Origin: an uncultured Paracoccaceae bacterium
GTDB lineage: Bacteria; Pseudomonadota; Alphaproteobacteria; Rhodobacterales; Rhodobacteraceae
Assembly (NCBI GenBank): GCA_947495295.1
Contig: CANLYJ010000003.1
Coordinates: 310,001 to 374,000 of the forward strand
DNA: 64,000 nucleotides
Direction: 5' to 3'
Positions 8,806-16,522 of the stretch are shown here, in pieces. The translations under genes and the position numbers were made by a program. The notes beneath the pieces are model-generated. The model saw nothing but the letters and a program-made list of their open reading frames with translations. It did not search any database and had not been told where the DNA came from. How positions within the stretch are numbered: the first letter of the stretch is position 1; every line of letters starts with the position of its first letter.

Positions 8806-10120
8806 ATGGTCTGATCAGGAACAGCGTGATGACCGGGAACATCAGCAGGATGATCACCCGCAGAATATCAGAGCCGACAAAAAACAGGACCGCCTTGTAA
8901 GTCGCCGCCATCGGCGTGTCCTTGTCCATATTGTTGATGATAAACAGGTTCATCCCCACCGGCGGCGTGATCAACCCGACCTCCACCACAATCAGCACCA
9001 GAATACCAAACCAGATCGCCACCTCTTCGGTGCTCATCCCGAAATCAAGGGTTGAGACGACAGGCCAAAAGATCGGGATCGTCAGCAGGATCATCGACAG
9101 ACTGTCCATCAAACAGCCCAGCACCAGATAGAATACCAGGATCAGGATCATCACTGTCCACGGGCTGAACCCCTGCCCTGTCACCCAGCCCGACAATTCC
9201 TGCGGCACCTGTGTCAACGCCAGAAACCCGTTATAGAACCCCGCCCCCAGCACGATAAAGAAAATCATGCCGGTGCCAGTGGCCGTTTGCAGAATACTGT
9301 CGCGGAACACCGCCCAGTTCAGCGAGCCCGAGAATAGCGCGATCAGCCCGGTCCCCATCGCGCCCACTGCGGCGCCTTCGGTTGGTGTGAACCAGCCGTT
9401 ATAGATCCCCCCCACAACCACCGCGAAAACGATCAGCACGGGCCAGACCGCCACCAGTGCCTTGGCGCGGGCGGCATAAGGCAGGCGCGGATGGGTGCCC
9501 GCCTGATCAGGATACAGCCGGACATAAACGGCAATCGTCAGCATGTAACCCAGCGCTGCCAGAATACCGGGGATAAAGGCTGCGGCAAATAGTTTGGCGA
9601 TGTTCTGTTCGGTCAGAATGGCATAGATGACAAGGATGACGGAGGGCGGGATCAGAATGCCCAGCGTGCCCCCTGCGGCCAGCGTAGCAGTCGAAAACCC
9701 GCCGGAATAGCCATATTTCTTCAGCTCTGGCAGGGCCACCCGGCTCATCGTCGCGGCGGTGGCCAATGATGACCCGCAAATCGCCCCAAACCCCGCACAC
9801 GCACCCACCGCTGCCATGGCCATGCCGCCCTTGCGATGGCCCAGCCATGCCTCTGCCGCCTTGAACAAGGCGCGCGACATGCCCGACAGGGTGGCAAACT
9901 GGCCCATCAGCAAAAACATCGGAATGATCGACAGGTTATAGCTGGAAAAGGTGGAATAGACCTCTGACTTCAACTTGGCCATGAAAACGATTGTGCCATC
10001 GGTGACCAGAAAAATGCCGCCAATGCCGCAAATCAGCATCGCCAACCCAATGGGCGCGCGCAGAAAGATCAGCAGCAACAGGAACGGAAAGGACAGATAT
10101 CCAAGGGCCAGATCTGTCAT
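8804..10120 (-). CDS. dctM: TRAP transporter large permease, DctM
   Basis: This 438-residue protein is almost wholly transmembrane, about 12 helices. Family features include FRAPIGLAMLICGIGG at the start, GAICGSSLATAATMSRVALPE in the first pore region, GGTLGILIPPSVILVIYAIL, and the second-half counterpart VGLITPPVGMNLFIIN. It is the sodium-coupled permease that works with DctQ and the periplasmic DctP. The ATG at 10120 overlaps the dctQ stop as ATGA, showing translational coupling; longer frames are shadows. Its stop codon lies in the palindrome at 8730-8805. Confidence 0.95.
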   Translation of the reverse strand: MTDLALGYLSFPFLLLLIFLRAPIGLAMLICGIGGIFLVTDGTIVFMAKLKSEVYSTFSSYNLSIIPMFLLMGQFATLSGMSRALFKAAEAWLGHRKGGMAMAAVGACAGFGAICGSSLATAATMSRVALPELKKYGYSGGFSTATLAAGGTLGILIPPSVILVIYAILTEQNIAKLFAAAFIPGILAALGYMLTIAVYVRLYPDQAGTHPRLPYAARAKALVAVWPVLIVFAVVVGGIYNGWFTPTEGAAVGAMGTGLIALFSGSLNWAVFRDSILQTATGTGMIFFIVLGAGFYNGFLALTQVPQELSGWVTGQGFSPWTVMILILVFYLVLGCLMDSLSMILLTIPIFWPVVSTLDFGMSTEEVAIWFGILVLIVVEVGLITPPVGMNLFIINNMDKDTPMAATYKAVLFFVGSDILRVIILLMFPVITLFLIRP

Positions 10121-10656
10121 CCCTGACGCACCCCTGTCAGGCGCATCACAGCACAGTAAAAGCTGACGACACTGGCCGTGATCGCGGCCACGAGGCTGGC
10201 GGCATAGGCCCACCAGACCGGGAACTGGATCAGATATGTCGTCTCACGATAGCGGATCTTGTCCTGCATCCCCTCGAACAGCCGCCAGGTGATCAGAATG
10301 ATGGCCATCGCCATCACCACGCTCCAGAACATGGCAAGGGCGTTATTGACGCGCGGCCCCAGACCACCGGTAAAGATATCAACGGTTGCATGCGCGCCGT
10401 TCAACTGGGTCAGCGGCAAGAAGGCAAAAATGGCAAATGCAATGCCAGCCTCGACCAGTTCAAAGTCACCGGTCACCGGGCCGACGCCCTGTTCCAGCAA
10501 CCAGGGGCCTAGCGGACCCAGATATCCGGCATGGGACAGGTCATTAGCCTCGCGGCCCGATACGCTGACGCAGACCACAACCACCAGCAGGCACAGAACG
10601 ATACCTCCAAGCAGCGCCATGAAGCGCGCCATAAACGTGACTAAGGCATGCAGCAA
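10117..10656 (-). CDS. dctQ: TRAP transporter small permease, DctQ
   Basis: This 179-residue protein has four hydrophobic helices. The first begins FMARFMALLGGIVLCLLVVVVCVSV; a later segment is LPLTQLNGAHATVDIFTGGL, the conserved loop in which DctQ carries a charged/aromatic pattern. It partners DctM in a tripartite ATP-independent periplasmic transporter. It overlaps dctM by 4 bases and is separated from dctP by 57 bases that hold a perfect 10-bp hairpin. Confidence 0.93.
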   Translation of the reverse strand: MLHALVTFMARFMALLGGIVLCLLVVVVCVSVSGREANDLSHAGYLGPLGPWLLEQGVGPVTGDFELVEAGIAFAIFAFLPLTQLNGAHATVDIFTGGLGPRVNNALAMFWSVVMAMAIILITWRLFEGMQDKIRYRETTYLIQFPVWWAYAASLVAAITASVVSFYCAVMRLTGVRQG

Positions 10657-10676
10657 ATCGTGTCTCCGGACGTAAT

Positions 10677-10706
10677 GCGACCCCCGAAATCAATGACGGG
10701 GGTCGC
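10677..10706 (-). promoter_or_regulatory. Intercistronic hairpin between dctP and dctQ
   Basis: A perfect 10-bp stem (GCGACCCCCG with CGGGGGTCGC) has a 10-base loop and starts 7 bases after the dctP stop codon. No U-tract follows. Inference: it protects the dctP message or reduces read-through, so that binding protein exceeds permease. Confidence 0.6.
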
Positions 10707-10713
10707 GAAAGGT

Positions 10714-11745
10714 TTAGTTGCCTGCCGAATGCTTGGCAATCAATGCGGTTGCGGCCTCGTAAAGCCCGGTGCCATCGATCCCGGCGGCGTCAGCCTCAGT
10801 AATCCAGTTATCGATTGTGGGCTGTGCGGCCTCTTTCCATGCAGCAACCTGTTCATCGCTCAGCGTGATGATGTTGTTGCCCGCACCCACGGCCAGTTCG
10901 CGACCGGGCGCGTCATATTCCTGCATCGTGCGGCCGGCAAAGGCGGAAAACTCCAGCCCGGAATTGGCATCAATCACCGCCTTCAGGTCATCGGGCAGCC
11001 CGTCATAAGCCGCGTTGTTCATCGCAAAGATGAAGGCCGTTGTATAAAGCGCCTCGCCAGGAAATTCGGTATGATTGCCCACCAGTTCCTGTACTTTCAG
11101 CGCGGGCACGACCTCCCACGGGATCACCGCGCCATCGATCACACCTTTTGACAGCGATTCAGGCACTGCGGGCACGGGCATGCCAACCGATGTGGCCCCC
11201 AGCCCGGTGAACAGGGTTGTGGTGGTGCGCGTCGGCGCACGCAGTTTCAAACCATTCAGATCGGCCACATCCGTGATCGGACGGCTTGTATGCATCACCC
11301 CGGGGCCGTGGACCCAAAGACCAAGCGGTTTGAAGGCGGCAAACTCTGTCTCCATCATCCGTTCTTCGGCCAATTCCCAATAGGCGCGGCTCGTCGCCTC
11401 TGCATCGGGCGAGATGAAAGGCAGTTCAAACACCTCAACCTGCGGGAAACGGCCCGGCGTGTAACCGGCCACGGTCCAGATGATATCGGCCACACCATCA
11501 ATCGCCTGATCGATCAATTCCGGTGGCCGCCCGCCAAGCTGCATGGATGGAAAGCGGTCAATCTTGATCCGGCCATCGCTATCGGCCTCGACCTTATCGG
11601 CCCAGACATCAAGGATGTGGGCGGGCACATTGGCCTGCGCTGGCAGGAATTGATGCAGGCGCAGCGTGACCTCTTGGGCAACGGCACCAGTGCCCAGCAA
11701 GGCGGCTGTCATCAGCCCAAGCATTGTGCGGCGTGTGGTTGTCAT
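10714..11745 (-). CDS. dctP: TRAP transporter periplasmic substrate-binding protein, DctP
   Basis: This 343-residue protein has a cleavable signal peptide (RRTMLGLMTAALLGTGAVA-Q). The mature part shows the DctP fold: LRLHQFLPAQANVPAHILDVW, the conserved GLKLRAPT segment whose Arg binds a carboxylate in this family, and GAVIPWEVVPALK. It captures an organic acid in the periplasm for DctQM. The upstream gene in the same direction encodes a fumarylacetoacetase-family hydrolase, which hints at an aromatic-ring-derived or sugar-acid substrate. Confidence 0.94.
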   Translation of the reverse strand: MTTTRRTMLGLMTAALLGTGAVAQEVTLRLHQFLPAQANVPAHILDVWADKVEADSDGRIKIDRFPSMQLGGRPPELIDQAIDGVADIIWTVAGYTPGRFPQVEVFELPFISPDAEATSRAYWELAEERMMETEFAAFKPLGLWVHGPGVMHTSRPITDVADLNGLKLRAPTRTTTTLFTGLGATSVGMPVPAVPESLSKGVIDGAVIPWEVVPALKVQELVGNHTEFPGEALYTTAFIFAMNNAAYDGLPDDLKAVIDANSGLEFSAFAGRTMQEYDAPGRELAVGAGNNIITLSDEQVAAWKEAAQPTIDNWITEADAAGIDGTGLYEAATALIAKHSAGN

Positions 11746-11816
11746 GGTGATCCTCCCTTGATCATATCTGGGGGGAGTTTGAGACTAAGCACCAACAAGA
11801 CGCAAGTCGGATTTGA

Positions 11817-12503
11817 TCAGACGATACGGGTGCGCACCGGATCAAGATCGCCGATTGTACCATACAGCACGTCACCGCGGGTCACTGGTCCGACCCCCGC
11901 CGGGGTGCCTGTCATGATCAGATCACCGGGCTGCAGCGTGTAAAGCGTCGACAGATCAGCAATGATTTCGCGCACCGACCAGACCATATCTGACAGCAAC
12001 GCGTTCTGCACCACCAGATCATTCACCTGTAGCTGGATCTTCTGCACGGCCCACGCGGTGACCTCCTCTTTGCGGGTGATCGGCGCGATGATAGCAGCGT
12101 TTTCAAAATCCTTGCCGGTGTCCCATGGCCTGCGCTTTTCCTTGGCAGCGGCTTGCAGGTCGCGGCGGGTCATGTCCAGCCCGCAGGCAAAGCCGAACAC
12201 TGCATCCATGGCGTCAGCTTGCGCAACGTCACGGGCCTCTGCTCCAATGGCGACAACCAGCTCCATTTCATGATGCAGATCGGCGGTGCGGGGCGGATAA
12301 GGCATGTCTTGCCCCGACATCAAAACCGCGTGTGCGGATTTGGTGAAATAGAACGGCGCCTCGCGATCCACCTTATGGCCCATCTCGGCGGCATGGGCGG
12401 CATAGTTCCTGCCAACACAGAAAATCCGGGCCACCGGGAACCCGGGCAAGCCGTTGACAGGGATGATCGGGGTCGGGGGCTGTGGGAAAAGCGTGTCGGT
12501 CAT
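11817..12503 (-). CDS. Fumarylacetoacetate hydrolase family protein
   Basis: This 228-residue protein has the FAH core: FPVARIFCVGRNYAAHAAEMG, then FTKSAHAVL, the metal-binding LHHEMELVVAIG, GLDMTRRDLQ, WDTGKDFENAA and GDLIMTGTPAGVGPV. The opening resembles fumarylpyruvate hydrolases of the gentisate pathway, but 2-keto-3-deoxy acid hydrolases or oxaloacetate decarboxylases share it. It hydrolyses or decarboxylates a beta-diketo acid with Mg2+. It sits 71 bases upstream of dctP in the same direction, so uptake and catabolism may be linked. Confidence 0.9.
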   Translation of the reverse strand: MTDTLFPQPPTPIIPVNGLPGFPVARIFCVGRNYAAHAAEMGHKVDREAPFYFTKSAHAVLMSGQDMPYPPRTADLHHEMELVVAIGAEARDVAQADAMDAVFGFACGLDMTRRDLQAAAKEKRRPWDTGKDFENAAIIAPITRKEEVTAWAVQKIQLQVNDLVVQNALLSDMVWSVREIIADLSTLYTLQPGDLIMTGTPAGVGPVTRGDVLYGTIGDLDPVRTRIV

Positions 12504-12603
12504 GCAGCAGGCCTTATGGATTGCGTTGAAGGGCGGCGGCCCATGGCCTATCTATGGCCTCAAGCGGATATACCGCGCATCATCAAAAGGGCAAACCCTG
12601 CCA

Positions 12604-13233
12604 TTGCAACACGCATTACCACCGCTGGATGATCTGGTCGCCTGCCCGCAATGCGACACACTGCATCATGCAGGCAACTTGCCCGACAATGCACGGGCGC
12701 ATTGTCAGCGCTGCGGCATCGTGCTGATGACATCACAGCCTGCGGCCATGGCACGCATCCTCAGCCTTGCGCTGACGGCATTCATCATGATGATCGCCGC
12801 GGTCAGTTTCCCTTTTCTGACGCTGGATGCAGGCGGGCTGCATAATGCAACATCAGTGATCGACGCGGTGCTGGCATTCAATGAAGGGCTGGCAATTCCG
12901 CTGGCGATTGCTGTGGCGTTCTTCATCATGGTGATCCCGCTGATCCGGCTGGCGGCGCTGATCTATGCGCTGGGGCCACTGGTGCGCGAGGCACCGGCAC
13001 GGCCCGGTGCACGCAAGGCGTTCGGGCTGGCCGAACGGTTGCGGCCATGGAGCATGGCGGAGATATTCATCGTGGGCGTGACTGTCGCCCTGATCAAGGT
13101 GGCAGGGCTTGCTGCTGTGACCATCGGGCCTGCTTTCTGGGCTTTCGCGGGTGTTGTGATTATCACAGTGCTCAAGGATCAATTGATTTGCAGGTATTCG
13201 ATTTGGGAAGCACTGGAACAGTCAGCGGCCTGA
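12604..13233 (+). CDS. pqiA: Paraquat-inducible protein A family, first half-length copy
   Basis: This copy has about 209 residues. An N-terminal zinc-ribbon (CPQCDTLHH, then CQRCG) is followed by about four transmembrane helices (MARILSLALTAFIMMIAAVSF, PLAIAVAFFIMVIPLIRLAA, MAEIFIVGVTVALIKV, AFAGVVIITVLK). Classical PqiA joins two such units in one polypeptide; here they are separate genes. The start is uncertain: TTG at 12604 is used because the frame upstream looks like promoter sequence, while ATG 12502 would overlap the divergent hydrolase start. It is the inner-membrane component of a lipid transport system with the downstream MCE protein. Confidence 0.85.
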   Translation: MQHALPPLDDLVACPQCDTLHHAGNLPDNARAHCQRCGIVLMTSQPAAMARILSLALTAFIMMIAAVSFPFLTLDAGGLHNATSVIDAVLAFNEGLAIPLAIAVAFFIMVIPLIRLAALIYALGPLVREAPARPGARKAFGLAERLRPWSMAEIFIVGVTVALIKVAGLAAVTIGPAFWAFAGVVIITVLKDQLICRYSIWEALEQSAA

Positions 13234-13835
13234 TCACCGCGCGCGAGGCCGGACTGGTCGCTTGCCAGCGCTGCGGGCAGGTCCATCGGCAGGATGCTTC
13301 ATATTGCAAGCGCTGCGACGGGGCATTGCAAAGCCGCGACACCGAAAGCCTGCAAAAGGTCTGGGCGTGGCTGATTGCGGGCATGATCGCCTATATCCCG
13401 GCCAATGTGTATCCGATGCTGCTGACCTCCACGCTGGTCGAACGCAGCGAAAGCACAATCATCGGTGGTGTGTGGGAACTGATCCATCACGGCTCTATCG
13501 GGATCGCGATCATTGTCTTTGTGGCCTCTGTGATGATCCCGATGGGGAAATTCGTCGCAATCATCTATCTGGCGGTCACCGTGCAGCAACGGTCGGGCGC
13601 ACATCAACATGGGCGGCACAAGGCCTATGAAATCGTTGAATTCATTGGGCGCTGGTCGATGATCGATGTGTTTGTCGTTGCAATCCTGTCGGCACTAGTG
13701 CAACTCAACACTATTGCCACGATTAACCCCGGCATTGCTGCCGTCAGCTTTGCCCTTTCGGTGATATTCACGATGCTGTCGGCGCAAAGCTTTGACGCAC
13801 GTTTGATCTGGGACGCTGACAGGACCGCAGGATGA
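13203..13835 (+). CDS. pqiA: Paraquat-inducible protein A family, second half-length copy
   Basis: This copy has about 210 residues with a zinc ribbon (CQRCGQVHR, then CKRCDGAL) and about four transmembrane helices, including KVWAWLIAGMIAYIPANVYP, the PqiA signature helix with its YIPAN-P kink. It likely starts at TTG 13203, overlapping the first pqiA by 31 bases, with CTG 13230 as an alternative. Its stop overlaps the start of the MCE gene as ATGA. With the previous gene it recreates a full two-unit PqiA. Confidence 0.85.
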   Translation: MGSTGTVSGLITAREAGLVACQRCGQVHRQDASYCKRCDGALQSRDTESLQKVWAWLIAGMIAYIPANVYPMLLTSTLVERSESTIIGGVWELIHHGSIGIAIIVFVASVMIPMGKFVAIIYLAVTVQQRSGAHQHGRHKAYEIVEFIGRWSMIDVFVVAILSALVQLNTIATINPGIAAVSFALSVIFTMLSAQSFDARLIWDADRTAG

Positions 13836-15925
13836 CCAACACAGAACCGACAGGCCCGGCAAGGCTGGATGTGCGCCCGGTAAAGCGACCGGTCTGGAAA
13901 CGGCTGTCGCTGGTTTGGCTTGTGCCCCTGATCGCACTTGGCGCGTCACTTTACGCTGCATGGCAAAGCTATCAGGATCAGGGCACACTGATCACCATCA
14001 GTTTTGAAAATGCCGCCGGGATCACTGCAGGTGAAACCGCCATTAAATACCGCGACGTCACCGTGGGCGAGGTCGAGGATGTCGATTTCACCTTTGGCCT
14101 AACCGATGTACTTGTTCATGCACGGATCGACAAAACCGTCGCCCCCTATCTGGATGATGACGCACAATTCTGGGTCGTGCGTCCCGATGTGTCCGTGCGC
14201 GGGATTACCGGGCTCGATACCGTTCTGTCCGGCGTCTATATCGAAGGCAACTGGGACACCGACGCCGATGTGGCGCAATTTGAATTTGTTGGCATGGAAC
14301 AGCCCGCACTGACGCGGGCAGGCCAGCGCGGCACACAAATCGTGCTGCGCGCAAATGACGGCAGCGCCTTATCCGAAGGTGCGCCAGTGCTGCACAAGGG
14401 CATTCAGGTGGGCTATCTGGAAACGCCAGAACTATCTTCAGATGGCAGGCAGGTCGTCGTCACCGCCTTTATCGAAAGCCCCTATGACCGGCGCGTTACG
14501 TCAAGCACGCGGTTTTGGGACACATCCGGTTTCAGCGTGTCGTTTGGGACCGGCGGCGTCTCGCTGGATGTAAACTCGCTCGCCTCGCTGATTGAAGGCG
14601 GTGTTGCGTTCGACACCATCGTTTCCGGCGGCAACCCTGTGCGCGACGGGCAGATGTTCGACATCTTTGACGAAGAACAAGCCGCCCGCGACAGCCTATT
14701 TATCGATCCCAACGCCGCTGTTCTGGAAATGGCCGTTCTTTTCGAACAATCGGTCAGCGGCCTGTCCGAAGGGGCCGAGGTCCGGTTTCAGGGTATTCGG
14801 ATCGGTGAGGTCAGCGACCTGAGCGCGATTGTCGTCGGCGAAGGTGAAAGCGCCGAAGTCCGATTGCAGGCGGTTTTGGCCATTGAGCCATCGCGGTTAG
14901 GGATGAGCGTTGATGCCACCCCCGATGCAGCGCTTGCCCTGATCTCTGATTTTGTGGCGCGGGGGCTGCGGGCGCGGATGGTAACCGGCAATATCCTGTC
15001 GGGCGCGCTGCTTGTCGAGTTGGTGCAGATTGACGATGCCCTGCCCGCAATCGTGACGCTGACATCCGGCCAGTACCCAGTGATCCCGACGACGGGGTCC
15101 GAGATTTCGGACGTTGCAGCCACCGCCGAAGGCGTGCTGGCGCGGATCAATGCGCTACCGGTCGAGGATCTGATGGACGGGGCCATCGATATGATGGACA
15201 GCATCGAAAGACTGGCCAATGATGAATACACGCGTGCGGCACCGGCTGCCCTGGTTGAGTTGCTGGACGAGACGCGAACGCTGGTTGCCTCCGAAGACAC
15301 ACAAGCCATTCCGGGCGATCTGCGCACTGTCATCCGCGATCTGGATGCGATCGTCGCGAGCGCCCAAGACGCGGACCTGATCGGTGATCTGGACAGCGTG
15401 CTGGAAACCGCAAACGCCGCAGTCGCCAATCTGGATGCTGCCACCGAAAACCTGCCCGAGATCATCGCACAGGTTGAGACGCTGACAGCCAAGGCCAATG
15501 CGCTGGCGTTGGAAGGATTGATTGCAACAGCAAATGATACACTCGCGGGCATCGACGACCTTGTCAGCAGCGAAGATGCAGCCGCCCTGCCCGGCACGCT
15601 GAATAGCGCATTGGATGAGATGCGCGGCTTTCTGGCCGAAGTACGCGAAGGCGGTGCGATTGAAAACGTAAACGCCGCGTTGGAGGCTGCAAATCAAGCC
15701 GCACAAGCGATTGAAACATCCGTCAGCACCCTGCCGGAACTTTCCGCCCGCGCCAGCAGGCTCGTCGCCCAGACCGAGGCGGTGGTCAACACCTATAGCG
15801 AACGCTCGCGCTTCGGGACCGAAACGCTGCAAACCCTGCGTGACATCCAGACAGCGGCTGATGCCGTCTCTGCGCTTGCCCGGACGATCCAGCGCAACCC
15901 CAATTCACTGCTGACAGGACGGTAA
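13832..15925 (+). CDS. pqiB: MCE-domain inter-membrane lipid transport protein, PqiB-like
   Basis: This 697-residue protein has an N-terminal anchor helix (WKRLSLVWLVPLIALGASLY) and three MCE domains. They begin near residues 45 (ISFENAAGITAGETAIKYRD), 165 and 290 (VSGLSEGAEVRFQGIRIGEV). A long helical tail from about 430 would form the needle of the hexameric tunnel. It is longer than I recall for E. coli PqiB, and the tail contains two similar stretches of about 130 residues. It conveys lipids across the periplasm between PqiA and the lipoprotein PqiC. It overlaps pqiA by 4 bases. Confidence 0.92.
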   Translation: MTNTEPTGPARLDVRPVKRPVWKRLSLVWLVPLIALGASLYAAWQSYQDQGTLITISFENAAGITAGETAIKYRDVTVGEVEDVDFTFGLTDVLVHARIDKTVAPYLDDDAQFWVVRPDVSVRGITGLDTVLSGVYIEGNWDTDADVAQFEFVGMEQPALTRAGQRGTQIVLRANDGSALSEGAPVLHKGIQVGYLETPELSSDGRQVVVTAFIESPYDRRVTSSTRFWDTSGFSVSFGTGGVSLDVNSLASLIEGGVAFDTIVSGGNPVRDGQMFDIFDEEQAARDSLFIDPNAAVLEMAVLFEQSVSGLSEGAEVRFQGIRIGEVSDLSAIVVGEGESAEVRLQAVLAIEPSRLGMSVDATPDAALALISDFVARGLRARMVTGNILSGALLVELVQIDDALPAIVTLTSGQYPVIPTTGSEISDVAATAEGVLARINALPVEDLMDGAIDMMDSIERLANDEYTRAAPAALVELLDETRTLVASEDTQAIPGDLRTVIRDLDAIVASAQDADLIGDLDSVLETANAAVANLDAATENLPEIIAQVETLTAKANALALEGLIATANDTLAGIDDLVSSEDAAALPGTLNSALDEMRGFLAEVREGGAIENVNAALEAANQAAQAIETSVSTLPELSARASRLVAQTEAVVNTYSERSRFGTETLQTLRDIQTAADAVSALARTIQRNPNSLLTGR

Positions 15926-15929
15926 CGCC

Positions 15930-16487
15930 ATGTTCAAACACCTGATTTTCTGCGCCTTTGCTGGTCTGGCCGCCTGTTCTGCACCGCTGGAACGACTGGC
16001 AATGGCCCCGACGCAATCATCGCTGGAACTGCGGCCACTGGTCAGCAGCGTGATGGTGCGCGAAGTGACCCTGCCCACCTATGCCGCGGTCGAAGAGATC
16101 GCGTTCGAAGGACCAAACGGTCTTATTTCCAGCAATGACGACGTGCTATGGGCCGATGATCCGGCCCGATCCATTACCATCGCGATCATTCGTGACCTTT
16201 CCGATATCCTGAACACGGATGTCGGGCCGGATCCGTGGCCCTTTGTCGAATTGCCTGACGTCGCGGTAGACGTCCAGATCGGGCGTATCCTGGCCCGCGC
16301 GGATGGGACGTTTCAGTTGACCGGGCAGTTCTTTGTCGGTGGCGATGGCATCGATTTCCGCAACAGCGCCAATGCGTTTGATATCAGCACCCCCATGCCT
16401 GATCAAAGCCTGTCAAGTATCGCCAACGCACAGGCCGCCGCAGTACTGGAACTGACAGAAGCGATTGCCAAGACGCTCGGGCGTTAA
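15930..16487 (+). CDS. pqiC: PqiC-like outer-membrane lipoprotein
   Basis: This 185-residue protein has a lipoprotein signal MFKHLIFCAFAGLAAC, with Cys16 as lipidation site. The mature part has the ABC-type auxiliary lipoprotein/DUF330 pattern (VREVTLPTYAAVEEIAF, DVAVDVQIGRIL near the middle). In E. coli, PqiC forms an outer-membrane ring that docks the PqiB needle. It begins 4 bases after pqiB, completing a four-gene operon. Confidence 0.88.
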   Translation: MFKHLIFCAFAGLAACSAPLERLAMAPTQSSLELRPLVSSVMVREVTLPTYAAVEEIAFEGPNGLISSNDDVLWADDPARSITIAIIRDLSDILNTDVGPDPWPFVELPDVAVDVQIGRILARADGTFQLTGQFFVGGDGIDFRNSANAFDISTPMPDQSLSSIANAQAAAVLELTEAIAKTLGR

Positions 16488-16522
16488 AACGGCGCAGAGA
16501 TTGGGGCGGCTGACCGCACGGA

